Shown here: positions 28,863-40,940 of the stretch, one piece after another | How the letters are laid out: each line of letters begins with the position of its first letter | Position numbering within the stretch: the first letter of the stretch is position 1 | From: Pseudomonas allokribbensis | GTDB taxonomy: Bacteria > Pseudomonadota > Gammaproteobacteria > Pseudomonadales > Pseudomonadaceae | DNA length: 64,000 nt | NCBI RefSeq assembly: GCF_014863605.1 | Contig: NZ_CP062252.1 | Location: 3,233,001-3,297,000, forward strand | Direction: 5' to 3' | Program-made: the position numbers and the translations under genes | The notes under the pieces: generated by a model | Told to the model about the DNA's origin: nothing | Databases searched by the model: none | The model's input: the letters and a program-made list of their open reading frames with translations, nothing else

Positions 28863-29789
28863 TTGCCAACCATTCTTGAACCCGGGGAAATCGAAGCGGC
28901 GGCCAGTGCGCCGCCGTTTCTGTATTTGCCGCCGCACAATCTTTTCCTGCTGCGCGCCGAACGTCTGGAACGCTTGGCGGACGGCCATCCGCTGGCCGAC
29001 TACCTGCGCCTGATCGCCGGATTGTGTCGCGTGCAGCAGCAGATCCTCGACGATCCGCCCTCGACCGGGCCGATCGATGAGCAACGGATCGAAGTCTGCC
29101 GGCAACACGGCATGCCGCCGTTCGCCGCCGACACCTTGATCCGCGAGGACGCGTGGCAGGCGTACCTCGACGCCTTGCTGCAACGCTACAACGCGCCGGA
29201 GCAAACCGCCGTGACCGAAGCGCTGACGACACTGCGGGTTGCCAGCGCCGGTCAGTTGCGGGCCTGGGCCGTGGCGCTGGTCAGCGGTCAGTATTCGCTG
29301 GTGCCGGCGGCGCTGGTGCCATTTCTCGGCGCGGCGTTGCAAACGGCCTGGAGCCATTGGCTGCTGAGTGCGCCGAATCTGCAACTGGCGCCTGGCAACA
29401 GCCTCAGCCAATGCCCGGCCTGTGGTTCGCCGGCCATGGCCGGGGTGATCCGCCATCGCGGCAAACACAATGGCTTGCGCTATCTGGTGTGTTCGCTGTG
29501 CGCCTGTGAATGGCATGTAGTGCGGGTCAAATGCGTGTATTGCGAACAGAGCAAAGGGCTTGAGTACCTGAGCCTTGAGGATGATCGTCACGCTGCCAAT
29601 CAGGCGCCGTTGCGGGCGGAGGTCTGCCCGAGTTGCAACAGCTACCTGAAATTGCTGTACCTGGAAAACGATGCGGACGCTGAAGCGCTGTCGGCGGATT
29701 TGAGCAGTCTGTTGCTGGACATGCGTCTGGCCCAGGACGGTTATCAGCGATTGGCGCCGAATCTGTTGCTGGCGCCCGGAGACGAATGA
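28863..29789 (+). CDS. fdhE: Formate dehydrogenase accessory protein FdhE
   Basis: 308 aa, starting at TTG 28863, three bases after the fdnI stop, with AAGGG upstream. Four CxxC/CxxxC knuckles in the C-terminal half (CPACGS, CSLCAC, CVYCEQ, CPSCNS) are the rubredoxin-like metal sites of FdhE. Family role: needed to make formate dehydrogenase-N/-O active, interacting with the alpha subunit. Position right after fdnGHI fits. Confidence 0.93.
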   Translation: MPTILEPGEIEAAASAPPFLYLPPHNLFLLRAERLERLADGHPLADYLRLIAGLCRVQQQILDDPPSTGPIDEQRIEVCRQHGMPPFAADTLIREDAWQAYLDALLQRYNAPEQTAVTEALTTLRVASAGQLRAWAVALVSGQYSLVPAALVPFLGAALQTAWSHWLLSAPNLQLAPGNSLSQCPACGSPAMAGVIRHRGKHNGLRYLVCSLCACEWHVVRVKCVYCEQSKGLEYLSLEDDRHAANQAPLRAEVCPSCNSYLKLLYLENDADAEALSADLSSLLLDMRLAQDGYQRLAPNLLLAPGDE

Positions 29790-29837
29790 ACCGAGCGTCT
29801 ACACTCTGGCGCAACGGCTTTTTATCCGGAGCGCCTG

Positions 29838-31240
29838 ATGCCTGCCAGTGTTGCCCAGCGTTTGCCATCCATCGACAGTCTGTTGCGTCATATCGCCTTG
29901 CAGCCATTGGCCGAACGCCACGGGCGTGAGGCGCTGCTGGCGGCTTTACGCCGGTTGCTGGACGATTTGCGCGAAACGGTGGTGGCGGGGCAGTTGTCCG
30001 CCGTTGAAATCAGCCCCGAAGCGCTGGCCGGCAGGGTCGCTGAACGCCTGTCGATACAGCAGCGCAGTCAGGTGCGGCGGGTGTTCAACCTGACCGGTAC
30101 GGTTTTGCACACCAACCTTGGCCGCGCGCTGCTGCCGGAAGAAGCCATCGAAGCCGTGCAACTGGCGGCGCGTTATCCGTTGAACCTGGAGTTCGACCTG
30201 ACCAGCGGCAAGCGTGGCGACCGCGACGATCTGATCGAAGGCCTGATCCGCGAATTGACCGGCGCTGAAGCCGTCACCGTGGTCAACAACAATGCTGCGG
30301 CGGTGCTGCTGACGCTCAATAGCCTCGGCGCACGCAAGGAAGGCATCATCTCTCGCGGTGAGCTGATCGAAATCGGCGGCGCCTTTCGTATCCCCGACAT
30401 CATGGCCCGCGCCGGTGTGCGCCTGCATGAGGTCGGCACCACCAATCGCACCCACGCCCGGGATTACGAAGCGGCGATCAGCCCGCGCAGCGGCTTGATC
30501 ATGCGCGTGCATGCGAGCAACTACAGCATCGAGGGTTTTACCGCCCGCGTCCCCACATCCGAACTGGCCGAACTGGCCCATCGTCATGGCTTGCCACTGC
30601 TTGAAGACCTCGGCAGCGGTAGTCTGCTGGACTTGACCCGCTGGGGGTTGCCGGCGGAACCGACGGTGCGTCAGGCGCTGCTCGATGGCGCGGATATCGT
30701 CACCTTCAGTGGCGACAAACTGCTCGGCGGGCCGCAGGCGGGCGTGATTGTCGGGCGCAAGGAACTGATCGCGAAAATCAAGAAGAACCCGCTGAAACGC
30801 GCCTTGCGGGTCGACAAGATGACACTGGCGGCGCTGGAAGCGGTGCTCGGGCTCTATCGTGATCCGGATCGCCTGGCTGAGCGTTTGCCGACCTTGCGCC
30901 TGCTGACCCGCCCGCAAGATGAAATCCTGGCTCAGGCCGAACGCCTGCAACCGGTATTGACCGGCATTCTCGGTGAAGGCTGGACCGTCACTGCCGTGGC
31001 GGCGCTGGGCATGATCGGCAGCGGCAGCCAACCGGTGGCGCGTTTGCCGAGTGCCGCGTTGTGTGTGCGGCCGCAGGTTTCGAAACGCCTGCGTGGGCGC
31101 TCTCTGTTGAATCTGCAGACCGCGTTGCGCGAGTTGCCGATACCGGTGCTGGGTCGGATCGACGATGACGCGCTGTGGCTGGATCTGCGGCAACTCGACG
31201 ACGAGCCGGCGTGGCTGGCGCAGCTCGGGCCGTTGCAGAC

Positions 31241-31244
<4 letters not shown>
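29838..31244 (+). CDS. selA: L-seryl-tRNA(Sec) selenium transferase
   Basis: 468 aa, SelA size. PLP lysine in [13 protein letters not shown]. The N-terminal region ([10 protein letters not shown]) and [20 protein letters not shown] are SelA hallmarks. It converts Ser-tRNA(Sec) to Sec-tRNA(Sec) using selenophosphate. It lies 48 bases after fdhE and its stop overlaps the selB start, so it is most likely part of one fdn-sel transcript. selD is not in the window. Confidence 0.96.
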
Positions 31245-33160
<1,916 letters not shown>

Positions 33161-33166
33161 GTTCAA

Positions 33167-33262
33167 GGAAGGCAATCGCGCCCGGTGGCGCGGCCGGGCT
33201 TCAAACCCGGTTGGGGACGGCATCCGTTCCCGGGCAGGTTCGACTCCGGCTGCCTTCCGCCA
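33167..33262 (+). tRNA. selC: tRNA-Sec (anticodon TCA)
   Basis: 96 nt including the encoded CCA. The acceptor stem GGAAGGCA pairs with TGCCTTCC (8 bp, the long acceptor of bacterial tRNA-Sec). The anticodon stem CCGGG...CCCGG presents TCA at 33201-33203. A long variable arm follows (GGGGACGGCATCCGTTCCC), then the T arm with GGTTCGACTCC and discriminator G. It is directly behind selB, so it may be processed from the selAB message. Confidence 0.97.
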
Positions 33263-33273
33263 CTTTTCTGTCT

Positions 33274-34569
33274 TCAGAACCCCAACGGGTACTGAATCAC
33301 CACGTAGATCCGGTCAATATCATCCCCCGCCTGAGCGCTGTTGGCCCGGTGCGAGACGTGGGACAGCTGCACGGAAAGATCCTTGGCAGCGCCGGACTGG
33401 ACGATGTAGCGCAGGTCGATGTCACGCTCCCAGTGCTTGCCGCCGTCGCCTTGTTGCGGCTGGAACTGTCCGCTGTCTGCGTCGAACGGGTTGTAGGCGC
33501 CGCCCTTGGGCGCGTGAGTGCCGTCGATGTGGCTGCCGGAGACGTAGCGGGTCATGAAGTTCAGGCCGGGAATGCCGAATGCACCGAGATCGAGGTCGTA
33601 GCGGGCTTGCCATGAGCGCTCGTGGGCGCCGTTGAAGTCGGCGTATTTGATCGAGTTGGCCAGGTAGATCGAGTCCCCACCGACGAAATCGAATGGTGTG
33701 TCACCGTTGATGCGTTGCCAGCCGAGCATCACCGCGTGGGCGCCAAAGGTGTATTTGCCCGAGAGGCTGAACGCGGTGTTGTCGATTTCGCCGGCCAGGG
33801 CCTGCCCGGTATCGCGGGTGTGGTAGACGTTGGCGTCGATCAATACGCCGGACTGTTTGAAATGCAGGTTGGCGTAGTACTGGTGCCAGGTTTCGCTGAG
33901 GTCAGACGCGTACAGAGCGCCGCCTACCGGGCTTTCACTGAACAGGTCTGCGCCGATGAAGCTGATCCCGCCGGCCTTCGTATTGGCGCCATAACCCTGG
34001 AAATCGCCTTGGCCCGATGAACTGTCCTGATTCTTGAACGCCGTGAAATGCCCGGCCACCAGATTCACATTGTCGATTTCGCGGCTGTTGAGTAGAAAAC
34101 CGGTGGCGTATTCCGGTTGCAGACGTTTGTCCGAGGTGTCGAACACGGGCGTCTCTACCGTCATTTCGCCGAAGGCGAGGGTGGTTTTCGAGGCTTTCAA
34201 CTTGAGGGCGCCGCCAGCGCTGGAGTAGTCGCTCTCGCTACGACCGTCGCTGTCCACGGGTAACAGCCCGGTGCCGGAATGTCCTCGGCCGCCATCCAGT
34301 TTCAGCCCATAAAAGGCATGGGCATCGAGACCGAACCCGATCGTTCCGTCGGTGAAACCGGATGCGAAAGTGCCGATAAACCCCTGAGCCCATTCCTGTT
34401 TGTAGTTCTTCCCGGTGGGAGAGGGCGAACGGTAGTCGTTGCTCAGGAAGAAGTTGCGGCTGAGCACTTCACCTTTGGCGTCATCCAGAAAACCACTGGC
34501 GCAGGCTGAGTTGGCCAGACCGCCAAACAGCAGGGCCAGCGTGATACGCGATGGCGGAAAACCTTTCAT
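33274..34569 (-). CDS. OprD-family outer-membrane porin
   Basis: 431 aa. Signal peptide ending ACASGF, then OprD family landmarks: FLDDAKGEVLSRNFFLSNDYR, QEWAQGF and the barrel C-terminus IQYPLGF. 18-stranded specific porins of this family import amino acids, aromatic acids or similar small anions. The substrate is not readable here. Single gene, convergent with tRNA-Sec. Confidence 0.92.
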   Translation of the reverse strand: MKGFPPSRITLALLFGGLANSACASGFLDDAKGEVLSRNFFLSNDYRSPSPTGKNYKQEWAQGFIGTFASGFTDGTIGFGLDAHAFYGLKLDGGRGHSGTGLLPVDSDGRSESDYSSAGGALKLKASKTTLAFGEMTVETPVFDTSDKRLQPEYATGFLLNSREIDNVNLVAGHFTAFKNQDSSSGQGDFQGYGANTKAGGISFIGADLFSESPVGGALYASDLSETWHQYYANLHFKQSGVLIDANVYHTRDTGQALAGEIDNTAFSLSGKYTFGAHAVMLGWQRINGDTPFDFVGGDSIYLANSIKYADFNGAHERSWQARYDLDLGAFGIPGLNFMTRYVSGSHIDGTHAPKGGAYNPFDADSGQFQPQQGDGGKHWERDIDLRYIVQSGAAKDLSVQLSHVSHRANSAQAGDDIDRIYVVIQYPLGF

Positions 34570-34732
34570 GTGTCAGTGACCGGCGTTGATGAAATGTCGC
34601 CGGATAATCGTGCGGTCTGCTTCCGGAAGATTGAGCGGGTGTGCTGAGTTGCCTATCTGACAACCCTTGATCGCTGAACTACGCTGCGTTCTGTATTCCC
34701 GCACTCATAACTGTGGCGTAAGGAACTGACAC

Positions 34733-36343
34733 ATGCGGAGCCGGTTGCCTGCGTTGTTGATGGTTGTTTTCAGCGTGTTCTGCTCGACACTTCTGTGGGC
34801 TGAAGACAGCGCAAAACCTGCCGACGAGCCCGTCGAGTTGAAGGTAGCCAACCGCAGCATCATGGTGTTTCGCGCCACGCTGCTCGGGGAGGCGCCGGCA
34901 TCTCGGGTCAAACGGGCCAAAGCGGTCATCGCCGAAGCCCTGGATGAGTCGGATGACCGTACCGTCACTGTTGACCCGATGCAGGACAACTACCTGGTGC
35001 TGCTGGGCAACAAACGGGCCTTTATCGTCTCGCCCAAGGATGTCGACAGCCTCGACTATCCCTCCGTGCAGATGGCGGCGCAGGGTGCGGCGGAAAAGTT
35101 GCGTCAGGTCGTAGCGGAAACGCAGGAAGCCAGGAGCCTGCATCGGATGCTACGTGCGCTCGGCGCTGCGGCGCTCGCCACCGGCATTTATTTCGTGCTG
35201 CTGTGGGGCATTGCCTGGTTGCAGCGTCGATGGCTGAAGAGATTGCCCGAGCTGATGCGTCGGCATACCCAGGCGCTGAAGGTCGGACGAATTCCGGTAG
35301 TGGATGCCAATTACCTGTATCCACTGGTCATTCGCGTGTTCTGGCTGCTGCGCTGGTTCGTCATTCTGCTGTTGACGTATGAATGGCTGGGTTTTGTCCT
35401 GTCGCGGTTTCCGTACACCCGCCCTTGGGGTGAGAGCCTCAACAACTACCTGATCGAGGTTGCCAGCTATCTCTTGCAGGCCATCGTGGGCGCCATCCCC
35501 GGGCTGGGCGTGGCGCTGGCGATTTTCTTCATTGCCCGAGGCGCCACGGCGTTCAGCCGTCGGGTGCTGCGGCGCATGGCAACCCCGGGAACGTTCAACT
35601 GGCTGAACGAGGAAACCCTGCAACCCACCCAGCGCCTGACGTCTCTGGCGATCTGGCTGTTTGCGCTGGCGATGGCCTATCCGTATTTGCCCGGTGCCGG
35701 CACTGACGCCTTCAAGGGGTTGTCGGTGCTGATCGGCCTGATGATTTCGCTGGGTGCCACCAGTGTGGTCGGGCAGGCGGCGGCCGGGCTGATCCTGACG
35801 TACACCCGAACCTTGCGCCCAGGTGAATTCGTGAAAATCGGTGAACATGAAGGCACGGTGACGGAGCTCGGCATGTTCACCACCAGCATCCGCACCGGGT
35901 TGGGAGAGGTGCTGACGCTGCCCAATTCGATGATCACCGGCACGGTCACCAAGAACTACTCACGCACGGTGCAAGGCCCCGGCTATGTGGTCGACACGGT
36001 GGTGACCATCGGCTACGACACACCGTGGCGCCAGGTGGAAGCGATGTTGCTGGAGGCGGCCCGACGAACGCCCGGCGTGCTGGAGATTCCGCCAGCGCAA
36101 GTGTTCCAGACTGCGTTGTCCGATTTCTATCCCGAGTACCGTCTGGTGGCGCAGGCCATTCCCAGTCAGCCTCGGCCCCGTGCCGTGTTGCTGAGCATGC
36201 TGCACGCCAATATTCAGGATGTGTTCAACGAATACGGCGTGCAGATCATGTCTCCGCACTATCTGGGTGACCCCGAAGAAGAAAAACGCGTGCCGAAGGA
36301 AAAATGGTTTCCGGCCCCGGCACAAGCGCCAACGGATACGTGA
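34733..36343 (+). CDS. MscS-family mechanosensitive ion channel
   Basis: 536 aa. Signal peptide (MRSRLPALLMVVFSVFCSTLLWA), a periplasmic region of about 120 residues, several membrane helices, and the MscS pore/beta domain: SLGATSVVGQAAAGLILTYT with the following GEFVKIGEHEGTVTELGMFTT and LPNSMITG. Larger than classical MscS and closer to MscM-type members with periplasmic domains. Expected role: osmotic release valve in the inner membrane. It converges with the histidine kinase (5-bp gap). Confidence 0.9.
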   Translation: MRSRLPALLMVVFSVFCSTLLWAEDSAKPADEPVELKVANRSIMVFRATLLGEAPASRVKRAKAVIAEALDESDDRTVTVDPMQDNYLVLLGNKRAFIVSPKDVDSLDYPSVQMAAQGAAEKLRQVVAETQEARSLHRMLRALGAAALATGIYFVLLWGIAWLQRRWLKRLPELMRRHTQALKVGRIPVVDANYLYPLVIRVFWLLRWFVILLLTYEWLGFVLSRFPYTRPWGESLNNYLIEVASYLLQAIVGAIPGLGVALAIFFIARGATAFSRRVLRRMATPGTFNWLNEETLQPTQRLTSLAIWLFALAMAYPYLPGAGTDAFKGLSVLIGLMISLGATSVVGQAAAGLILTYTRTLRPGEFVKIGEHEGTVTELGMFTTSIRTGLGEVLTLPNSMITGTVTKNYSRTVQGPGYVVDTVVTIGYDTPWRQVEAMLLEAARRTPGVLEIPPAQVFQTALSDFYPEYRLVAQAIPSQPRPRAVLLSMLHANIQDVFNEYGVQIMSPHYLGDPEEEKRVPKEKWFPAPAQAPTDT

Positions 36344-36348
36344 CAGCC

Positions 36349-37683
36349 TCAATCGACAACAGGCAATTCAACCCTCGCCACCAGTCCCGAGCCTCGGCGA
36401 TTGCTCAAGGTCAGTTCTCCGCCCTGTTCACGAACAATCGCCCGGGCCGCCGAGAGGCCGAGCCCGACACCGCCGGTTTCACGGTTGCGCGAGGTTTCGA
36501 GGCGAAAGAATGGATCGAACACCCGTTGCAGCGACTCTTCGGGAATGCCCGGCCCTTCATCGCAGACTTCGATGCAGATCGAGCGAGCATTGCGACTCAG
36601 TGCTATACGGGGACGTTCGCCGTATTTAACGGCGTTTTCCAACAGGTTGACGATCACCCGTTTGATGCCCAGTGGCCGACCGTCATAGACCAAGTGGGCC
36701 GGGCCACTGAAGTCGATTTGCAGGTTCTGGTCGCGGTAATCGTCAAGGACGGTTTGCAGCAGCTCCGACAGATCGAACGCAGTAGGTTGTTCCAGCTGTG
36801 TGCCTTCGCGGAAAAACGCCAGGGCGGCGTTGATCATCGATTGCATTTCTTCAATGTCGCGAATCAGTTTCTGCTGATGATCGAGGTCTTCCATGAACTC
36901 GCTGCGCAGACGCATCCGGGTCAACGGTGCGCGCAAGTCATGGGAGATGGAGGCGAGCATGTGGGTGCGTTCGCCAATGAAATGCTGGATCTGCGCCTGC
37001 ATGGTGTTGAAGGCGATGATGGCCTGGCGGATTTCGTGGGGCCCTTCGATCTCGATGGGCGGTGCGTTCAAATCACCGCCAAAACGCCTTGCGGCGCCGG
37101 CAAAACGTTGCAGCGGATTGGCCAGTTGGCGGGTGGCAATCCAGGCCACCAGCAACGTCGCGACGAGTCCCAGAGCAATGATCACCGCGATCCGGGCATC
37201 CAGGCTCAGTCCCCAGCTTCGTTCCGGTGGCGTGAATGTCAGCCAGCTGCCATCGGCCAAAGGTACGAGGGCGACGTAATGCGCCTGCGCACTGCCTGGC
37301 GGCCAGTCGTCGGGGTTGAATACTTCGATTTCCCGGTCATCACCGAGCAATTGTCGCAGCGCAGGAACCTTGCCGGTCTCGACCGGTTCGCCGTCCCCGG
37401 GCAGATTGAACTGGCTGCGTTGCGCATTCCATAACACTTCGAGCGTCGAACTGCTGGCCGCGCTCGCCAGTTGCGGGCGCAATTGGGCGGGTGCCGCCTC
37501 GATCACGCGGGTGCTCGCGGCAATCCGCTCCAGCAATCCGGTTCGTTCGATGGGAGGACGAGCCCAGATACCCGCGACCTGAACAAACAGCGCATTGAGA
37601 ATCAGCGAGGCGATCATCGCCGCAACGATGGTCAGGGCAATCCGGCGACTGAGGGTGTCGCGCCGCAAGAGTCGGCCGATCAT
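36349..37683 (-). CDS. EnvZ-like sensor histidine kinase
   Basis: 444 aa. Two membrane helices (about 15-37 and 162-184) flank a periplasmic sensor domain of about 125 residues. A HAMP domain, HisKA with SISHDLRAPLTRMRLRSEFM and an HATPase with NLLENAVKYGE, DEGPGIP and GVGLGLSAARAI follow. The start overlaps the response-regulator stop by four bases, so the two are coupled. No ligand is inferred. Confidence 0.92.
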   Translation of the reverse strand: MIGRLLRRDTLSRRIALTIVAAMIASLILNALFVQVAGIWARPPIERTGLLERIAASTRVIEAAPAQLRPQLASAASSSTLEVLWNAQRSQFNLPGDGEPVETGKVPALRQLLGDDREIEVFNPDDWPPGSAQAHYVALVPLADGSWLTFTPPERSWGLSLDARIAVIIALGLVATLLVAWIATRQLANPLQRFAGAARRFGGDLNAPPIEIEGPHEIRQAIIAFNTMQAQIQHFIGERTHMLASISHDLRAPLTRMRLRSEFMEDLDHQQKLIRDIEEMQSMINAALAFFREGTQLEQPTAFDLSELLQTVLDDYRDQNLQIDFSGPAHLVYDGRPLGIKRVIVNLLENAVKYGERPRIALSRNARSICIEVCDEGPGIPEESLQRVFDPFFRLETSRNRETGGVGLGLSAARAIVREQGGELTLSNRRGSGLVARVELPVVD

Positions 37684-38405
37684 GAACGGCTGACCTTGGC
37701 CGTGAACATATAGCCGCCATTGCGCACAGTGCGGATCAGGTCCGGGCGTTTGCTGTCCGGTTCGATCTTGCGCCGCAGTCGGCTGACCTGCACATCGATG
37801 CTGCGGTCAAAGGCTTCGTGTCCCTGGCCATGGGTCAGGTCGATCAGTTGCTCGCGGGTCAGGATGCGCTGGGGATGCTCGAGAAAGACCAGCAGCAGAT
37901 CAAACTCACCGCCGGACATCGGGATCATCACCCCCTCGGGTGAGCGCAGTTCACGGCAGGTGATGTCCAGGTGCCAACCGGCGAAGGTCATGACCGGTCG
38001 CGCCGGTTCGCTGGTGCGCTGGCCTTGTTCGCCGGCGCGCCGTTGCAATGCGCGCACCCGGGCCAGCAACTCCTGGGGCGCGAAGGGCTTGGTCAGGTAA
38101 TCGTCGGCACCCAGCTCCAGGCCGACGATCCGGTCGCTCAGTTCGGCCATGGCCGTGAGCATGATGATCGGGATCCCCATCTGCGCGCGGATTTTCTGGC
38201 ACAGGCTCAAGCCACCTTCACCCGGCAGCATCAGGTCAAGAATGATCGTGTCCGGCCGCGCCTGTTCGATGGCGGCCCACATGGCCTGGCCATCGGGTGC
38301 CACGTCGACGTCGTAGGCGTGCTGAACGAAGAACTTCTTCAGCAGGGACAGAATTTCCACGTCGTCATCGACGATCAGCAGTCTGCTCACGTTTGCAGGA
38401 TCCAT
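37680..38405 (-). CDS. OmpR-family response regulator
   Basis: 241 aa. Receiver with acidic pocket (VDDD at 12-15), phospho-acceptor Asp57 (ILDLMLPG), Lys in TKPFAPQELL, then a C-terminal winged helix (FDLLLVFLEHPQRILTRE...). First gene of the two-component pair; ATG 38405 is used, with an in-frame GTG at 38390 as an alternative. Confidence 0.92.
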   Translation of the reverse strand: MDPANVSRLLIVDDDVEILSLLKKFFVQHAYDVDVAPDGQAMWAAIEQARPDTIILDLMLPGEGGLSLCQKIRAQMGIPIIMLTAMAELSDRIVGLELGADDYLTKPFAPQELLARVRALQRRAGEQGQRTSEPARPVMTFAGWHLDITCRELRSPEGVMIPMSGGEFDLLLVFLEHPQRILTREQLIDLTHGQGHEAFDRSIDVQVSRLRRKIEPDSKRPDLIRTVRNGGYMFTAKVSRS

Positions 38406-38551
38406 GAATCAAAAGAGGGCATCTAAAACCATTTCGAAGGCGGGGTCATATATTTCAATCGAGCAACATTCCTTCGGTGCGGACATCAGCCAGACATCCT
38501 CGGGCAAAAAACCTCGGGCACTCTGCCGGCATTCCATCCAAGGGGGCTCAT

Positions 38552-38878
38552 ATGAAGGATATGAAAAGCGCTTATTCCACTCAGGGGCATGGCGCGGTGC
38601 GTCCACTGATCCTGACCCAGCGCACCAATACCGGCGCTCTCAATGCGCCGATCTTTTTCCAGGAAACCTGTCTGGGGATCGCCCAGGACCAGAGCCAGCT
38701 CGTCATGCGCCGCTACTTCGAGCGCTTCAGCCCGGCCGACAGCCATTGGGTGGAATACATCCACTCCATTCCCACCGCCGAATTCATTCACTGGATCATG
38801 ACCCACGGCCAGTTGCGCATCGAGTGTTCTGAAAATACCCCGTTCAGCCAGATTCAGGCCGCAGGGGAAACGCATTGA
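38552..38878 (+). CDS. Hypothetical protein, 108 aa
   Basis: AAGGGGG lies just before ATG 38552. There is no signal peptide or membrane span. It contains aromatic and His residues in HWVEYIHSIPTAEFIHWIM. I do not recognise the family. Its TGA overlaps the ATG of the following lipoprotein (TGATG), so the two are translated as a pair. It is divergent from the response regulator and thus a candidate target of that system. Confidence 0.65.
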   Translation: MKDMKSAYSTQGHGAVRPLILTQRTNTGALNAPIFFQETCLGIAQDQSQLVMRRYFERFSPADSHWVEYIHSIPTAEFIHWIMTHGQLRIECSENTPFSQIQAAGETH

Positions 38879-39558
38879 TGAGAAACCATCACTCACTGGC
38901 GCTGTTGCTCGCAGCCAGCCTGAGCCTCTCGGCCTGCAGCAATAAAAAGGTCGCGCCTGACATGTATTCCGGGTTTCTGAACGACTACAGCACGCTGAAG
39001 GAGCAGCAGACACCCTCGGGGCAGACGATATTGAGTTGGGTCAGCCCGGCGTTGGCGAGTGGTCGCTACACACGGGTCTATCTGGCGCCAAGCCAGTTTT
39101 ATCCGAAGGTTGAGCCGACTGGCCGGATTCCGCAAAGCACCCTGTCGGGTGTGACCGGCTACTACGACGCGGCCCTGAGGCAAGAACTGGGAAAAGTGCT
39201 GCCATTGGCTTCGAAGCCCGGCCCGAATACGTTGGTTGTGAGGCCAGCTATCACGCAGGTCGCCACCAGTACCCAAGGCCTGCGGTTTTATGAATGGCTG
39301 CCCGTCACCCTGGTCGCGGCCGGCGTCAGTACGGCTGCCGGCATTCGTGATCAGGACAGTGAAATCGCCACTGAAGTGTCCCTCGAGGATGGTTCGACCG
39401 GCGAGGTCGTGGCGAAGGTCGTTCGCAAGGGCACAGGCGTTCCACTGGAAAACGACAAGCAGGTGATGACGGCCGATAACGTCAAGGGTGTGCTCGATGG
39501 TTGGGCCACGGACTTGAGTCAGTCTTATGTCGTGGCCCGCAAAGCATCATTACGCTGA
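38878..39558 (+). CDS. DUF3313-family lipoprotein
   Basis: 226 aa from ATG 38878. Signal peptide with lipobox LSAC. The body matches DUF3313 proteins: MYSGFLNDYSTL, then a WVSPAL...RVYLAPSQFYP segment and a C-terminal region on modulation and turnover motifs (GEVVAKVVRKG). Function unknown; outer-membrane or periplasmic location likely. Translationally linked to the preceding 108-aa gene. Confidence 0.82.
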   Translation: MRNHHSLALLLAASLSLSACSNKKVAPDMYSGFLNDYSTLKEQQTPSGQTILSWVSPALASGRYTRVYLAPSQFYPKVEPTGRIPQSTLSGVTGYYDAALRQELGKVLPLASKPGPNTLVVRPAITQVATSTQGLRFYEWLPVTLVAAGVSTAAGIRDQDSEIATEVSLEDGSTGEVVAKVVRKGTGVPLENDKQVMTADNVKGVLDGWATDLSQSYVVARKASLR

Positions 39559-39569
39559 CAGCGCTGAGG

Positions 39570-40856
39570 TCAGAGACTTGCTTTCACCTGCAGTCCGAAC
39601 ACCAGTGCATTGTCGATGTCCTGCCCGGAAAACGCGCCCGGCTCGATGATGTACTGCACGTTCGGTCGCAGGGTCAGCCATGGGGTGGCCTGGTAGCCGT
39701 AACCGAGTTCGATCAGTTGCTCGGCGCTGTCCAGGTTGGACAGCGGCGTGCCGTTGGCCAGCGCGGCGTCTTGTTGCACGTCGCGGCTGCGCGGGTTCTG
39801 CACGGCGCGACCGTAACCCAGGGCGACAGTGTCACGCGGGCGGCCTTCGAACGGCTTGTACAGAACCACACCAGTGCCGTACCACTTGCTGAACGGTGAG
39901 GCTGCTTCACTGGCGGCCGAGTATTGACCGAAGGCGTGGAGGCTGCGGCCCTCGGACGATTGCGAACTCCACACCGCCTGATCGATCAGCAGGTAATGAC
40001 CGCCGCGACCGGACACTTCCTTGTCGCTGCCGATGCGTTTCACGTCGGAGCTGTCGTAGTAGTAGCCGAGTTTGTATTCACCAGGCAGGGTGCCTGCGTG
40101 TTTGTAGACCAGTTCGACAGGTACCACAGTACCGGTGGTGTGTTTCGGCCCCAGGTGCCAGGCGCGGCTGGAGTTGCCGTTGCTTTCGGGGTCGACGTTG
40201 AACGCGGCGACGCGCAGTTGCCATTCCGGCGACAGGTCGTATTTGACCCGCACACCGAGGTGGGCGTTGGGGTAGTTGGTCCAGCCGCTGCCACCGGACA
40301 TGTTCAGCGGGTGCCCGCAGAAACCGGCGTTCATGAAGTTGCAGAGGATGCCGCTGTCGAGGCCGCCGAGGTCGTTGCCCATGGCCATGTAGCCGAGTTT
40401 GACGTTCAGTGCCGGGGTGAACAGCGTGCGCTCGTAACTCAGTTCGGTCAGACGCGTGTAGAGGCCGCCGTAGTTTTCCTGGATGGGCAGACGGTTGCCG
40501 ACCAGATCCTCCGAGGCGCTGTTGCCGCGACGGTCGTTGATGGTCAACTGGACCTTGCCCGCGTTGTCCACACCATAGATTTTGCTCAGGTCGAACTGTG
40601 CGCCGAGCTTGATGTTCTGCGAGTAACGGGCGGAACGGTGCAGGCCGCCGTCGGCGTTGTAGGCGGTTTCGCCAGTGTAATCACCGGTGAACTTGATGCC
40701 GTCTTCGTCGAGCTGGTGGCGCAGACCGCCCCAGTCGCCGGTCAGGGTATTGCGGGTGAACACGTTTGAATCGGTGTCGGCGAAGGCGGGCAGGGCGGTG
40801 CTGCAGGCAAGAGCGAGCAGTACGCCAGTGTGGGAAAAGCGAACAACGAATGACAT
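39570..40856 (-). CDS. oprB: OprB-type carbohydrate-selective porin
   Basis: 428 aa from ATG 40856 (signal peptide MSFVVRFSHTGVLLALACST...FA). The mature start DTDSNVFTRNTLTGDWGGLR is the OprB-family hallmark. The barrel ends in LVFGLQVKASL. It follows gcd on the same strand, a common Pseudomonas arrangement in which the porin brings glucose to the periplasmic dehydrogenase. A longer frame to 40934 exists but runs through the intergenic hairpin and lacks a signal peptide at its start. Confidence 0.92.
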   Translation of the reverse strand: MSFVVRFSHTGVLLALACSTALPAFADTDSNVFTRNTLTGDWGGLRHQLDEDGIKFTGDYTGETAYNADGGLHRSARYSQNIKLGAQFDLSKIYGVDNAGKVQLTINDRRGNSASEDLVGNRLPIQENYGGLYTRLTELSYERTLFTPALNVKLGYMAMGNDLGGLDSGILCNFMNAGFCGHPLNMSGGSGWTNYPNAHLGVRVKYDLSPEWQLRVAAFNVDPESNGNSSRAWHLGPKHTTGTVVPVELVYKHAGTLPGEYKLGYYYDSSDVKRIGSDKEVSGRGGHYLLIDQAVWSSQSSEGRSLHAFGQYSAASEAASPFSKWYGTGVVLYKPFEGRPRDTVALGYGRAVQNPRSRDVQQDAALANGTPLSNLDSAEQLIELGYGYQATPWLTLRPNVQYIIEPGAFSGQDIDNALVFGLQVKASL

Positions 40857-40889
40857 TGCTGAAATCCAGAGCCAAGGACATGAAACGAC

Positions 40890-40909
40890 GCGACACCCGA
40901 AGGTGTCGC
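40890..40909 (-). other. Intergenic hairpin between gcd and oprB
   Basis: GCGACACC / GGTGTCGC, an 8-bp stem closed by a CGAA loop (read on either strand as a tight hairpin), without a T tract. It may stabilise or process the gcd-oprB message. Confidence 0.5.
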
Positions 40910-40940
40910 GCACAAGTGAAGTGAAGGAGGGCACAGCGGT

